From the NCBI GenBank assembly GCA_946406435.1, contig CAMJKP010000001.1, forward strand, positions 96,738-160,737: DNA of 64,000 nucleotides, in the 5' to 3' direction. The stretch comes from an uncultured Prevotellaceae bacterium (lineage in GTDB: Bacteria > Bacteroidota > Bacteroidia > Bacteroidales > Bacteroidaceae). Every line of letters begins with the position of its first letter. Position 1 is the first letter of the stretch. The position numbers were made by a program, and so were the translations under genes. Below, one piece after another: positions 19,029 through 26,626 of the stretch. Under the pieces are notes generated by a model. It ran no database searches, had not been told where the DNA came from, and saw nothing but the letters and a program-made list of their open reading frames with translations.

Positions 19029-20156
19029 CTACTTTATGATTAATTCAAGTGTCCTGTTAATATCATCCTCCGAAAGAATATGATGCATTGGAAGACAAAT
19101 AACTGAATCTGCCATCTTATGTGCATTCGGGAGATTTGCTCTTTCAGCACCTTGGCATCCTTTGTATGTACTAAACTCAGAAATAAGAGGATAGAAATAT
19201 CTTCTTCCAAGGACATTTGCCTCCTTCATCTTTGCATACAGCTCATCACGAGTCATGCCATATTCCTCTGCGTTGATGAACATTGGCATATAGGCATAGT
19301 TGTAATGAAGACTGTCGTTTTCGAATGTATCCTTAAGATATGGATAGAATGATATTCCCTTTACATCCTTCAAGGCTTCATAATATGTCTTTGCTACAGC
19401 CTTACGTGCTGCAATAGCAGAATCGACCTGCTTGAGATTGAGAAGTCCATATGCAGAACGCATCTCGTCCATCTTACTGTTGATGCCTGGAGCAACAACG
19501 GTTGTCTCATTATGGAATCCAAAGTTCTTTAGGTCATCGATTCGTTTCTTTGTCTCTGCATCGTGCATAATCATGGCTCCACCCTCAATGGTGTTATAAA
19601 CCTTTGTGGCATGGAAGGAAAGAGTGCTCATGTCACCAGCATTAAGGACGCTTACACCATTTTCCTTAACTCCAAAAGCGTGTGCTGCATCATAGATAAC
19701 TTTCAGACCATATGTATCTGCAATCTCTTGAATACGCTTCGTATCACATGGCTTGCCATATACATGGACTGGCATAATGGCCGTAGTCTTCGGGGTTATT
19801 GCAGCCTCAATCTTCTCTGGATCCATATTACCAGTTGCAGGATCAACATCAACGAATACAGGTTTGCAGCCATTCCACCAGATTGAATGTGTTGTCGCAA
19901 CAAAGCTATATGGAGTAGTGATAACCTCACCTGTGATACGTAATGCCTGAAGAGCTGTTAGAAGTGGTAGCGTACCATTAGTAAAGAGACTGAGGAATGG
20001 AACACCAAGGTATTCTGCTAGTTCTTTTTCCAACTGTTTGTGGAACGAACCGTTATTCGTAATCCACTTGCTATCCCATATCTGCTGGAGAAGTTCATGA
20101 AACTCGTCCAAATTTGGAAGCAAAGGGGATGTTACGGTTATTAATTTATTATCCAT
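19029..20156 (-). CDS. DegT/DnrJ/EryC1/StrS sugar aminotransferase
   Basis: A 375-aa PLP aminotransferase of the sugar-nucleotide type. Evidence: SKWITNNGSFHKQLEKELAE at the N-terminus, TTPYSFVATTHSIWWNG near residue 80, VIYDAAHAFGV near residue 155 and the PLP-lysine motif TLSFHATKVYNTIEGGAMIM near residue 180. It normally aminates a 3- or 4-keto-NDP-sugar with glutamate as donor. A 161-nt gap (20157-20317) separates it from the SDR gene, with no clear promoter or strong terminator seen. Confidence 0.87.
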   Translation of the reverse strand: MDNKLITVTSPLLPNLDEFHELLQQIWDSKWITNNGSFHKQLEKELAEYLGVPFLSLFTNGTLPLLTALQALRITGEVITTPYSFVATTHSIWWNGCKPVFVDVDPATGNMDPEKIEAAITPKTTAIMPVHVYGKPCDTKRIQEIADTYGLKVIYDAAHAFGVKENGVSVLNAGDMSTLSFHATKVYNTIEGGAMIMHDAETKKRIDDLKNFGFHNETTVVAPGINSKMDEMRSAYGLLNLKQVDSAIAARKAVAKTYYEALKDVKGISFYPYLKDTFENDSLHYNYAYMPMFINAEEYGMTRDELYAKMKEANVLGRRYFYPLISEFSTYKGCQGAERANLPNAHKMADSVICLPMHHILSEDDINRTLELIIK

Positions 20157-20317
20157 AATTATAATGCAGCTATAAAATATCCTCTAAATATCTCAAAAAG
20201 TGAGAGACATACAGATTTATTTTATTAAACGTTTTCTTATATCTATATGCGATATTTGTAAATATATATCATATCGCCCCAAATAAGGACTCTATATGGC
20301 GAGGGGGCTTTTTATTG

Positions 20318-21013
20318 TCATTTGTACGAATACCCACCATTAACCTCAATCATACTACCATTGACGAATGGATTATCCACGCAGAAACGGAAGGCATCTA
20401 CGACCTCATCAATTGTGGCAAAGCGATGAATGGCGGTTTTACGATATATGTTTTGCTTAATTTCTTCAGGTTTCTCTTTCTGCCAAGGGGTCTCAACAAA
20501 ACCTGGGACAACGGCATTTACTGTAGTGCCTGTTCCTTCAAATTCTTTGACGAGATTCTTACAAAGGGCATGAACAGCAGATTTTGTTACGCCATATGCG
20601 AGAACCGTTGCATGAGGATTGATTCCCATCTGAGAACCTGTGAAGAGGATTCGACTTCCAGCTGGGATGATTGGGAAGAACTCACGACACATAATATAGT
20701 GTGAGTTTACTGCAACCTCCATCATCATATCCCAGTCTTTGTCTGTATATTCTGTGAATGACTTACGGATACTCATTCCGGCATTACAATGGAGGCAATC
20801 TAAATGATCTATCTTGCTCTTCACATAGTTGATGAAACTATATACCTCCTCACGGTTTGTCTGATCAGTCTTGATAGCCTCAAAGTTTGCAATATTCTCA
20901 GTAAAATCAGGGCCTACATACGTAGCAAATACATAATACCCCTTGCTTATCAACATTTTTGCAACACCTAAGCCAATCCCTGATGTGCCACCTGTAACAA
21001 CTGCGTATTTCAC
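20318..21013 (-). CDS. SDR family oxidoreductase
   Basis: A 231-aa classical short-chain dehydrogenase/reductase: cofactor loop VTGGTSGIGLGVAKML at residues 6-21, CNAGMSIRKS near residue 77, catalytic YxxxK as YGVTK near residue 148, and PGFVETPWQKEKPEEI after it. The start overlaps the stop of the cytidylyltransferase-oxidoreductase gene by 4 nt. With a CTP-type transferase upstream, a polyol or keto-sugar reduction is plausible (compare TarJ-type reductases paired with TarI), but this is inference. Confidence 0.87.
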   Translation of the reverse strand: MKYAVVTGGTSGIGLGVAKMLISKGYYVFATYVGPDFTENIANFEAIKTDQTNREEVYSFINYVKSKIDHLDCLHCNAGMSIRKSFTEYTDKDWDMMMEVAVNSHYIMCREFFPIIPAGSRILFTGSQMGINPHATVLAYGVTKSAVHALCKNLVKEFEGTGTTVNAVVPGFVETPWQKEKPEEIKQNIYRKTAIHRFATIDEVVDAFRFCVDNPFVNGSMIEVNGGYSYK

Positions 21014-22353
21014 AATATAGTTACATTTTCCTTTTTGTTATACTTCTCAATTATCTCGGCAATCGCAACGCTTTCATGCGTCTGAAGCTTATAGCAATTT
21101 CTGCGATTGTTGGCAATCATCGAGATAAACTCCTGTATCTCATATCGTAATCCATCCCCATCATAGCTATAGAAAAACTTCTTATTCTTTGTCTGATCTT
21201 CATAACGAATCTCAAAATAATCTGTAAGCCACCATGGAGCAGGAACATAGATATAGCCCTTAGTTCCAGAAATGATGAGGTTTCCTTCCGTCTTAACTCC
21301 GATTCCTAACGTTACAGAAGCCGTAGCATGAGGATAGCAGATATTTATCTTGGTATAGACATCCACATCATTCTCCATCTTTGAATAGAAGTCAACTTTA
21401 GTGTAGTCCTTGCCAAGAATCTTTATTATTGACATTAATGTAAGCGGAGAATGCTCATTCATCGCTCCACCTGCCTGACTCGCATCCAACTCACGTGTTG
21501 GTGCCTGAACCATCTTTGATAATGAAGCCTTGACATCAACAACATCACCTATAACCCCACTTTTAACCAAAGTGGTGATATGGCAGAAAGCTGGGCAATA
21601 AGCAGTCTTACTTGCCTCTAACAATACAAGATTGTGTGCTTCTGCATAATCATAGAGTTCCTTTGCCTGAGATGCAGAAAGAGTAAAAGGAATCTCACAA
21701 AGCACATGTTTTCCAGCCTCAAGCGCCTCTTTAGTATATTGATAATGGGTAAGATGCGGAGAAGCGACATAAACAGCATCCACATCTGCAAGAAACTGCT
21801 GATAGTCGTCACTATATGCCTTTAACTGAAACTTTTCAGCAAATGCATCAGCATTTGTCTTATTAGGATCAAAAACTGATGTCACCTCTACCCCATTAAC
21901 GACCTTTGTTTCAGGAACGAATCGATTAGCAATACGTCCAGAACCTACGATTCCGACTCTAAATATCTCCTGACTTTCTGCACGAAGCATCGTAGACGAA
22001 ACGCCCTCAGTACGTGGAAGATACACTACCTTGCAGTATTCATTAAGATAGTCGAATTTTCCTTCCCAGTCGGAACCTATGGCAAAGATATCAACATCAT
22101 ATTTCTGGATATCGTCAATCTTTTGGCCAAGATAATCCTCTATTATGATTTCATCCGCATAACCTGTAGCCTTGACAGCCTCAACACGCTCAAGTACATT
22201 ATTACGTACATTAAGCTTGCCCCTACCACGATCAAAACTATCACTAGTGACGCCCACAATAAGGTAGTCACCAAGTTCCTTAGCCCTACGAAGAAGGTTT
22301 ATATGTCCTTGATGCAGGAGATCGTATGTACCGTAGGTTATGACTTTTTTCAT
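21010..22353 (-). CDS. Fusion: TagD-like cytidylyltransferase + Gfo/Idh/MocA oxidoreductase
   Basis: The ATG at 22353 gives 447 aa starting MKKVITYGTYDLLHQGHINL; the longer reading from 22386 would overlap the upstream gene. Residues 1-135 are a glycerol-3-phosphate-cytidylyltransferase-like domain with the HxGH motif (HQGH) and RTEGVSSTMLR near residue 117. Residues about 140-447 are a Gfo/Idh/MocA NAD(P)-dependent oxidoreductase with FRVGIVGSGRIANRF and CEIPFTLSASQAKELYDYA (EIP where the family usually has EKP). The product would be a CDP-linked alcohol or sugar modified by the fused dehydrogenase. Confidence 0.87.
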   Translation of the reverse strand: MKKVITYGTYDLLHQGHINLLRRAKELGDYLIVGVTSDSFDRGRGKLNVRNNVLERVEAVKATGYADEIIIEDYLGQKIDDIQKYDVDIFAIGSDWEGKFDYLNEYCKVVYLPRTEGVSSTMLRAESQEIFRVGIVGSGRIANRFVPETKVVNGVEVTSVFDPNKTNADAFAEKFQLKAYSDDYQQFLADVDAVYVASPHLTHYQYTKEALEAGKHVLCEIPFTLSASQAKELYDYAEAHNLVLLEASKTAYCPAFCHITTLVKSGVIGDVVDVKASLSKMVQAPTRELDASQAGGAMNEHSPLTLMSIIKILGKDYTKVDFYSKMENDVDVYTKINICYPHATASVTLGIGVKTEGNLIISGTKGYIYVPAPWWLTDYFEIRYEDQTKNKKFFYSYDGDGLRYEIQEFISMIANNRRNCYKLQTHESVAIAEIIEKYNKKENVTIL

Positions 22354-22358
22354 GAGTT

Positions 22359-23111
22359 TTACTTCCTCACGCCGTACTTCTCGCAAGCTTCCTTGTAGGT
22401 ATCAAGTGAACCGATGTCAAAACGCAGGTTCTCGCCCGTCCCAGCCATTGGCCAGGCGTGCATCGTCACGTTATCCACCATATAATGAGCGAGATTACCC
22501 GGAGCATCAAAGCCACAGCCATTCTCTATGGCGTGCATAATCATATCTATGTTTTCCTTCTTATAGATATAGAATGGCGGAACAGCCCATGTGCTCTTTG
22601 GCTCTTGTGGTTTTTCCTCCATATTGAGAACCTTATTGTTCTCATCAAGAACCACAACACCTGTACGCTGAAGTTTCTCTCTTGAAGGCTGCTTATGGCA
22701 CATGATACATGGAGTTCCCTTGTCCTTTGCAAAGTCTACAAAACCCTTGAATGAGAAGAAAAGGAGATTATCGGCAGCAACTACCAACATATCATCATTT
22801 ACACCAGCCTTTTCTATGGCATACTGAAGATCACGAACAGCACCAAGACGTGTCTCATTAGTGCTTGTACCATCATCTATGACGGTTATCTTCTTGGTGT
22901 AGTGCTGTTCCTTTGCCCAATCTTCAAAGATTGAAGCAAAACGATGATTGGTTACGATGATATGCTCGTCAATCTCTGGGATTGTATCAATATCATCAAG
23001 CATACGACCAAGAATGGTAGAATCACCAATCTTCAGAAGTGGCTTGGGGAAGTTCTTGGTGAGTTCGCCAAGACGAGTGGCATAACCTGCTGCAATAACA
23101 ATATTTTTCAT
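22359..23111 (-). CDS. Sugar-phosphate nucleotidyltransferase
   Basis: A 250-aa nucleotidyltransferase related to glucose-1-phosphate thymidylyl/cytidylyltransferases. The signature MKNIVIAAGYATRLGELTKN with FPKPLLKIGDSTILGRML is the NTP- and sugar-phosphate-binding loop, and VVAADNLLFF near residue 103 is the metal-binding aspartate region. It ends 5 nt before the TagD-like fusion gene and starts 8 nt after the epimerase gene. It may supply the activated sugar used by neighbouring enzymes. Confidence 0.86.
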   Translation of the reverse strand: MKNIVIAAGYATRLGELTKNFPKPLLKIGDSTILGRMLDDIDTIPEIDEHIIVTNHRFASIFEDWAKEQHYTKKITVIDDGTSTNETRLGAVRDLQYAIEKAGVNDDMLVVAADNLLFFSFKGFVDFAKDKGTPCIMCHKQPSREKLQRTGVVVLDENNKVLNMEEKPQEPKSTWAVPPFYIYKKENIDMIMHAIENGCGFDAPGNLAHYMVDNVTMHAWPMAGTGENLRFDIGSLDTYKEACEKYGVRK

Positions 23112-23119
23112 ATCAGCCT

Positions 23120-24184
23120 TTATTCTGCAGTTCCATAATATTTAGCATACCATTGAGCAAAGGCACGGAGTCCTTCGCGAAGGGATGTAGAAGGCTTGAA
23201 ACCAAAGTCGGTTTCAAGTGGTGTGGTATCTGCATATGTTACAGGTACATCTCCTGGCTGCATAGGAACGAGTTCCTTGTGTGCCTCAAAGTCATAATCT
23301 GCTGGGAGCACCTTAGCAGCAATAAGCTCTTCCTGAAGAATTGTAACGAAATCAAGAAGATTCTCAGGAGAGTTGTTACCGATGTTATAAACCTTATATG
23401 GAGGAATCGGAAGTCCGTCCTCACCATTCTGCTTCTCAGGAGCGTGTTGCATGATGCGAACAACTCCCTCTACGATATCATCTACATATGTGAAATCGCG
23501 CTTGCAGTTGCCGTAATTGAATATCTGGATTGTCTTACCCTCACGAAGCTTGTTGGTAAAACCAAAGTAAGCCATATCCGGACGACCCGCAGGACCATAA
23601 ACCGTAAAGAAACGAAGTCCCGTTGAAGGGATGTTATATAGCTTTGAATAAGCGTGAGCCATAAGCTCATTACTCTTCTTGGTCGCAGCATATAGGGAAA
23701 CAGGATTATCCACCTTATCATCAGTTGAGTATGGCACCTTCTTGTTTGAGCCATAAACCGATGATGAAGAGGCATATACCAAATGCTCCACCTCATTATT
23801 GCGACAAGCCTCAAGTATGTTATAGAAGCCTATGAGATTAGCCTCTATATAAGAACCTGGATTAGTTATAGAATAGCGAACACCTGCCTGAGCAGCAAGG
23901 TTTACTACAACCGAGAACTTCTCTTCAGCAAAGAGAGTATCAACAGCATTCTTGTCTGCGAGATTTGCCTTTACAAATCTCCAGTCACGATTGAGAGCCT
24001 CTATCTCTGCCAATCGCTCATGCTTGATGTTCACGTCGTAATAGTCGGATATTGAATCAAATCCAACCACACGAATATTCTTTACGTCCTTGAACAGACG
24101 CTTTACGAGATTACTGCCAATAAAACCTGCAGCTCCAGTTACGAGGACTGTCTTGCCCTCAAGATTTACGTTATAGTTTAACAT
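23120..24184 (-). CDS. UDP-glucuronate 4-epimerase-like NAD-dependent epimerase
   Basis: The ATG at 24184 (354 aa, MLNYNVNLEGKTVLVTGAAG) is preferred over an upstream ATG at 24247, which adds a lysine-rich non-conserved leader read from the repeat arm next to the GxxExxY gene. Rossmann loop VTGAAGFIGSNLVKRL, catalytic YxxxK as YAATK near residue 160, and the block LRFFTVYGPAGRPDMAYFGF near residue 180 are characteristic of CapI/LpsL-type UDP-glucuronate 4-epimerases, which make UDP-galacturonate. The capsule may therefore contain galacturonic acid. Confidence 0.87.
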   Translation of the reverse strand: MLNYNVNLEGKTVLVTGAAGFIGSNLVKRLFKDVKNIRVVGFDSISDYYDVNIKHERLAEIEALNRDWRFVKANLADKNAVDTLFAEEKFSVVVNLAAQAGVRYSITNPGSYIEANLIGFYNILEACRNNEVEHLVYASSSSVYGSNKKVPYSTDDKVDNPVSLYAATKKSNELMAHAYSKLYNIPSTGLRFFTVYGPAGRPDMAYFGFTNKLREGKTIQIFNYGNCKRDFTYVDDIVEGVVRIMQHAPEKQNGEDGLPIPPYKVYNIGNNSPENLLDFVTILQEELIAAKVLPADYDFEAHKELVPMQPGDVPVTYADTTPLETDFGFKPSTSLREGLRAFAQWYAKYYGTAE

Positions 24185-24214
24185 TAAACAGAAATGTTTT
24201 ATCTTTTTCTTTTG

Positions 24215-24266
24215 GCTTCGCCTAACATTAATGCTCATTAATAACACATTAATATCGCATTAATTT
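24215..24266. repeat. Left inverted-repeat arm flanking the GxxExxY gene
   Basis: About 52 nt beginning GCTTCGCCTAACATTAATG and continuing as CATTAAT units spaced about 11 nt apart. It matches the reverse complement of the arm at 24767-24821, including a shared CACATTAATATCGCATTAAT core of 20 nt. It lies just beyond the GxxExxY stop codon. Confidence 0.75.
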
Positions 24267-24277
24267 TTATTCAATCA

Positions 24278-24766
24278 TTAATCTTCAGCACATTCATCTG
24301 TCCCATTATCGTGATAAAGAAGTTTATTATAGTTCGCATCACAAACAGGTTCCATGTTTTTATTTACCAAGAAGCAATCATTACTTTGGGCATCATAAGC
24401 CCATCTTTCACCCACTAGTTTAGGCTCTCCAAAATTAATGAGTAAGCCAACAGGCTTCTTTGACAAACGCAAATAATTACATAATTGAGCTCGATGCTTG
24501 GGGATAATCTGTGTAACAGACTTTAATTCTACAATAATATCGCCAACCACCATGTCCATCTTATATTGTTTGTCCAAAACGACACCCTTATAAAAGATTT
24601 GGATTGGTTGCTCACGACAATTATCTATCCCATTCATCATCAATTCACGATGAAGTGCTTCTTGATAAACTGGTTCAAGCAAACCATAATTCAATTTACT
24701 ATGAACCTCCATTGCTGCCCCTATAATCTTATACACAATATCCTTATATCTACTTAATTCATCCAT
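24278..24766 (-). CDS. GxxExxY family protein
   Basis: A 162-aa member of the GxxExxY family, named for a motif visible here as GLLEPVYQEAL near residue 28. Other blocks are KMDMVVGDIIVELKSVTQII near residue 70 and QLCNYLRLSKKPVGLLINFG near residue 95, giving a nuclease-like beta-alpha fold; function is not established. The final 20 residues (DNGTDECAED) are acidic. It interrupts the sugar-nucleotide gene order and is framed by inverted ATTAAT-rich arms at 24215-24266 and 24767-24821, the second touching its start codon. This points to insertion as a cassette. Confidence 0.85.
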   Translation of the reverse strand: MDELSRYKDIVYKIIGAAMEVHSKLNYGLLEPVYQEALHRELMMNGIDNCREQPIQIFYKGVVLDKQYKMDMVVGDIIVELKSVTQIIPKHRAQLCNYLRLSKKPVGLLINFGEPKLVGERWAYDAQSNDCFLVNKNMEPVCDANYNKLLYHDNGTDECAED

Positions 24767-24821
24767 AAAATTAATGCGATATTAATGTGATATTGGTGAT
24801 AATTAATGTTACAGCGGAAGC
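24767..24821. repeat. Right inverted-repeat arm flanking the GxxExxY gene
   Basis: About 55 nt directly before the GxxExxY ATG. On the minus strand it begins GCTTCCGCTGTAACATTAAT and ends in the same CACATTAATATCGCATTAAT core as the left arm. It forms the whole 5' leader of the gene, so it may also carry its translation or promoter signals. Confidence 0.75.
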
Positions 24822-24836
24822 AAAACGAATTACACG

Positions 24837-25979
24837 TTACACGAACCTCGCCCCATCATCCGGCTTCACCCAGAACACCTTAAAGGTATTCTCGTACTCC
24901 GGATATTGTGCGAGATATTCCTTTGTAAGGGTAGCCTCTATCTGCTCTTTATATGCAGGATCAACAAGAGCGATTACAGCACCTTTGAAGCCGGCTCCTG
25001 AGAAACGACCGCCATAGACTCCTGGGAGCGGGCGCATGATGTTATAAATGGAGATAAGCTCTGGCGAACCACACTCGTAGTTATGGATTGACGACTCACA
25101 AGAATCGAAGGAAAGCTTTCCAAAGAGTTGGAGATTACCAGTCTCCCATGCCGTAACACCCTGACGCACACGACGATACTCTGAGTAGAAATGCTCTGCC
25201 CTACGAGCAAAACGTGATGGCATCATATCACGAGTCTTATCAAAAGTATCCTTTGGAATATCACGAAGGAAAGTCTTGTCAAAGGTTTTGAGAGGCTGCT
25301 CCATATACGCAAGCATATTCCAAGCGGCAGTCTTACACTCAAACACACGAAGGTTATAGTCAGAATTAACCAATGAGCGTGTAAGCCCTGAGAAGAAAAT
25401 ACCAATCTCGAACTCTGGCATATCTGGATTACGCTTGATTATCCTCCATTCATTACTGTCACAATCAAGGAAGAGAAGTCCGTCCTTCTTTCCAAGGGCA
25501 ATACAAGCCTGATCGAGAAGTCCGTTATTAAGACCTATATACTCACGTTCTGCCTCAGAAGCTATCTGTACCACCTCAAACGGCTGTAAAGTTATGCCAT
25601 TAGCCTTCGCAAATGCCATCACGTAGGCAATAAGTACGGCTGCAGAAGAGCTAAGTCCGCCAACAGGCAACGAGCCTTTGAGCACGCCATCTATACCCTT
25701 GGTAAGCTCAAAACGCTTCTTGAGGGCATACTTAGCACCACGGGCATAGTCCCCCCAATGCTTCTCACGAACCTCCGTACGCTTTGCAAGGTCGAAATGC
25801 ACCTCTCCCTCAAACGAGAGACTTGAGAGATTAACCTGTGCATCCTCACGCACATTAAACCAAAGGTCAACACCTTTATTTATGGCAAAGCCGGTCACAA
25901 GTCCATGCTGATGATCAACATGAGCTCCTAAAGGACATACACGATATGGTGAAAATATATGATACTGATAGTTTTCCAT
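24837..25979 (-). CDS. galK: Galactokinase-like GHMP kinase
   Basis: A 380-aa GHMP sugar kinase. SPYRVCPLGAHVDHQHG near residue 9 replaces the galactokinase signature (usually GEHTDY), the ATP loop is GSLPVGGLSSSAAVLIAYV near residue 105, and motif 3 is GRFSGAGFKGAVIALVDP near residue 335. It should phosphorylate galactose or a related sugar at C1. As the first gene after the promoter at 26190-26220 it may head the precursor module of the capsule locus or serve general sugar salvage. The changed signature leaves some doubt over the exact sugar. Confidence 0.8.
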   Translation of the reverse strand: MENYQYHIFSPYRVCPLGAHVDHQHGLVTGFAINKGVDLWFNVREDAQVNLSSLSFEGEVHFDLAKRTEVREKHWGDYARGAKYALKKRFELTKGIDGVLKGSLPVGGLSSSAAVLIAYVMAFAKANGITLQPFEVVQIASEAEREYIGLNNGLLDQACIALGKKDGLLFLDCDSNEWRIIKRNPDMPEFEIGIFFSGLTRSLVNSDYNLRVFECKTAAWNMLAYMEQPLKTFDKTFLRDIPKDTFDKTRDMMPSRFARRAEHFYSEYRRVRQGVTAWETGNLQLFGKLSFDSCESSIHNYECGSPELISIYNIMRPLPGVYGGRFSGAGFKGAVIALVDPAYKEQIEATLTKEYLAQYPEYENTFKVFWVKPDDGARFV

Positions 25980-26189
25980 TAGCAGGTGAGTAGTTCAAAA
26001 AAAAATAGGCATAGTACGATATGACGATATAGTATAACTATATGTCATACAGACAATTAACTTTTATGTATAAAACGTGAATATTTGCCCAAGAAAAAGG
26101 TTCTTTCCTGAGAATTAAAGACTTAGGAGTTCAAAAACGTTAACTTGGGAATTTTTATATTAGTTATCAGTTGACTCCAAAATCGACGA

Positions 26190-26220
26190 CAAAAGTAACA
26201 ATATTTTCCGAATTATGCAA
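26190..26220 (-). promoter_or_regulatory. Bacteroidetes-type promoter for the galactokinase gene
   Basis: On the minus strand, TTG (26220-26218) is followed after 20 nt by TACTTTTG (26197-26190), matching the -33 TTG and -7 TAnnTTTG boxes of the Bacteroidetes primary sigma factor. Predicted leader about 205 nt to the ATG at 25979. Confidence 0.6.
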
Positions 26221-26284
26221 GAATGTTTGGTGAAATTTTGCAGAAATGTTAATAAAAAGACAATCCATATCAAATATTGCCTTA

Positions 26285-26450
26285 TGACTTCCTTGTAACT
26301 CCCATGTGACTCCCTACCAAACTCGATGCAACTCCCATTCAGAATAGGACCTCCACCGACTTTGCACCGACTTTGGTACGGAGGAAGAGCGAAGGCAGAA
26401 CGAAGGATTAGCGAAGGGAGAGCGAAGGTACATCCTACCCAAATGCAAGA
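26285..26450. repeat. Degenerate 11-nt tandem arrays upstream of the GH31 gene
   Basis: Two runs are visible. About 26285-26340 reads as units like ACTCCCATGTG and ACTCGATGCA, and about 26388-26432 reads AGCGAAGGCAG, AACGAAGGATT, AGCGAAGGGAG, AGCGAAGGTA. The spacing is close to 11 nt. No convincing gene is present between the galactokinase start and the GH31 start. Confidence 0.6.
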
Positions 26451-26541
26451 AAAGCCGGTAAAGACAAGGAAAAACAAAGCAAAATTGAGAAGAGTATCAG
26501 TATTTGCGAGAAAAAAACAAGGTAGTATAAGGAAAATTTTG

Positions 26542-26549
26542 TATCTTTG
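26542..26549 (+). promoter_or_regulatory. Probable -7 box of the GH31 gene
   Basis: TATCTTTG matches the Bacteroidetes TAnnTTTG box and lies about 78 nt before the GH31 ATG. A -33 TTTG at the usual 19-20 nt spacing is not seen, so only the -7 element is claimed. Confidence 0.45.
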
Positions 26550-26626
26550 CACACAATATTGCAAAAAGGCAATAGACTATAGGTAAAAAGAGAACTTAAA
26601 CAAAATACAACATACGTAAGCTAACT

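Noticed and set aside
18100..20156. Interpreting the PLP enzyme genes as an amino-acid catabolic operon
   Set aside because: They sit within a continuous run of capsule and sugar-nucleotide genes with gaps of a few bases, so a capsule role is more likely.
20157..20317. Possible promoter or terminator between the SDR and DegT genes
   Set aside because: No TAnnTTTG box with a suitable -33 partner on the minus strand, and only a weak GCCCC/GGGGC stem with a long loop.
26160..26564. A 134-codon minus-strand frame upstream of the GH31 gene
   Set aside because: It runs through an 11-nt repeat array and the promoter region of the galactokinase gene; composition is not protein-like.
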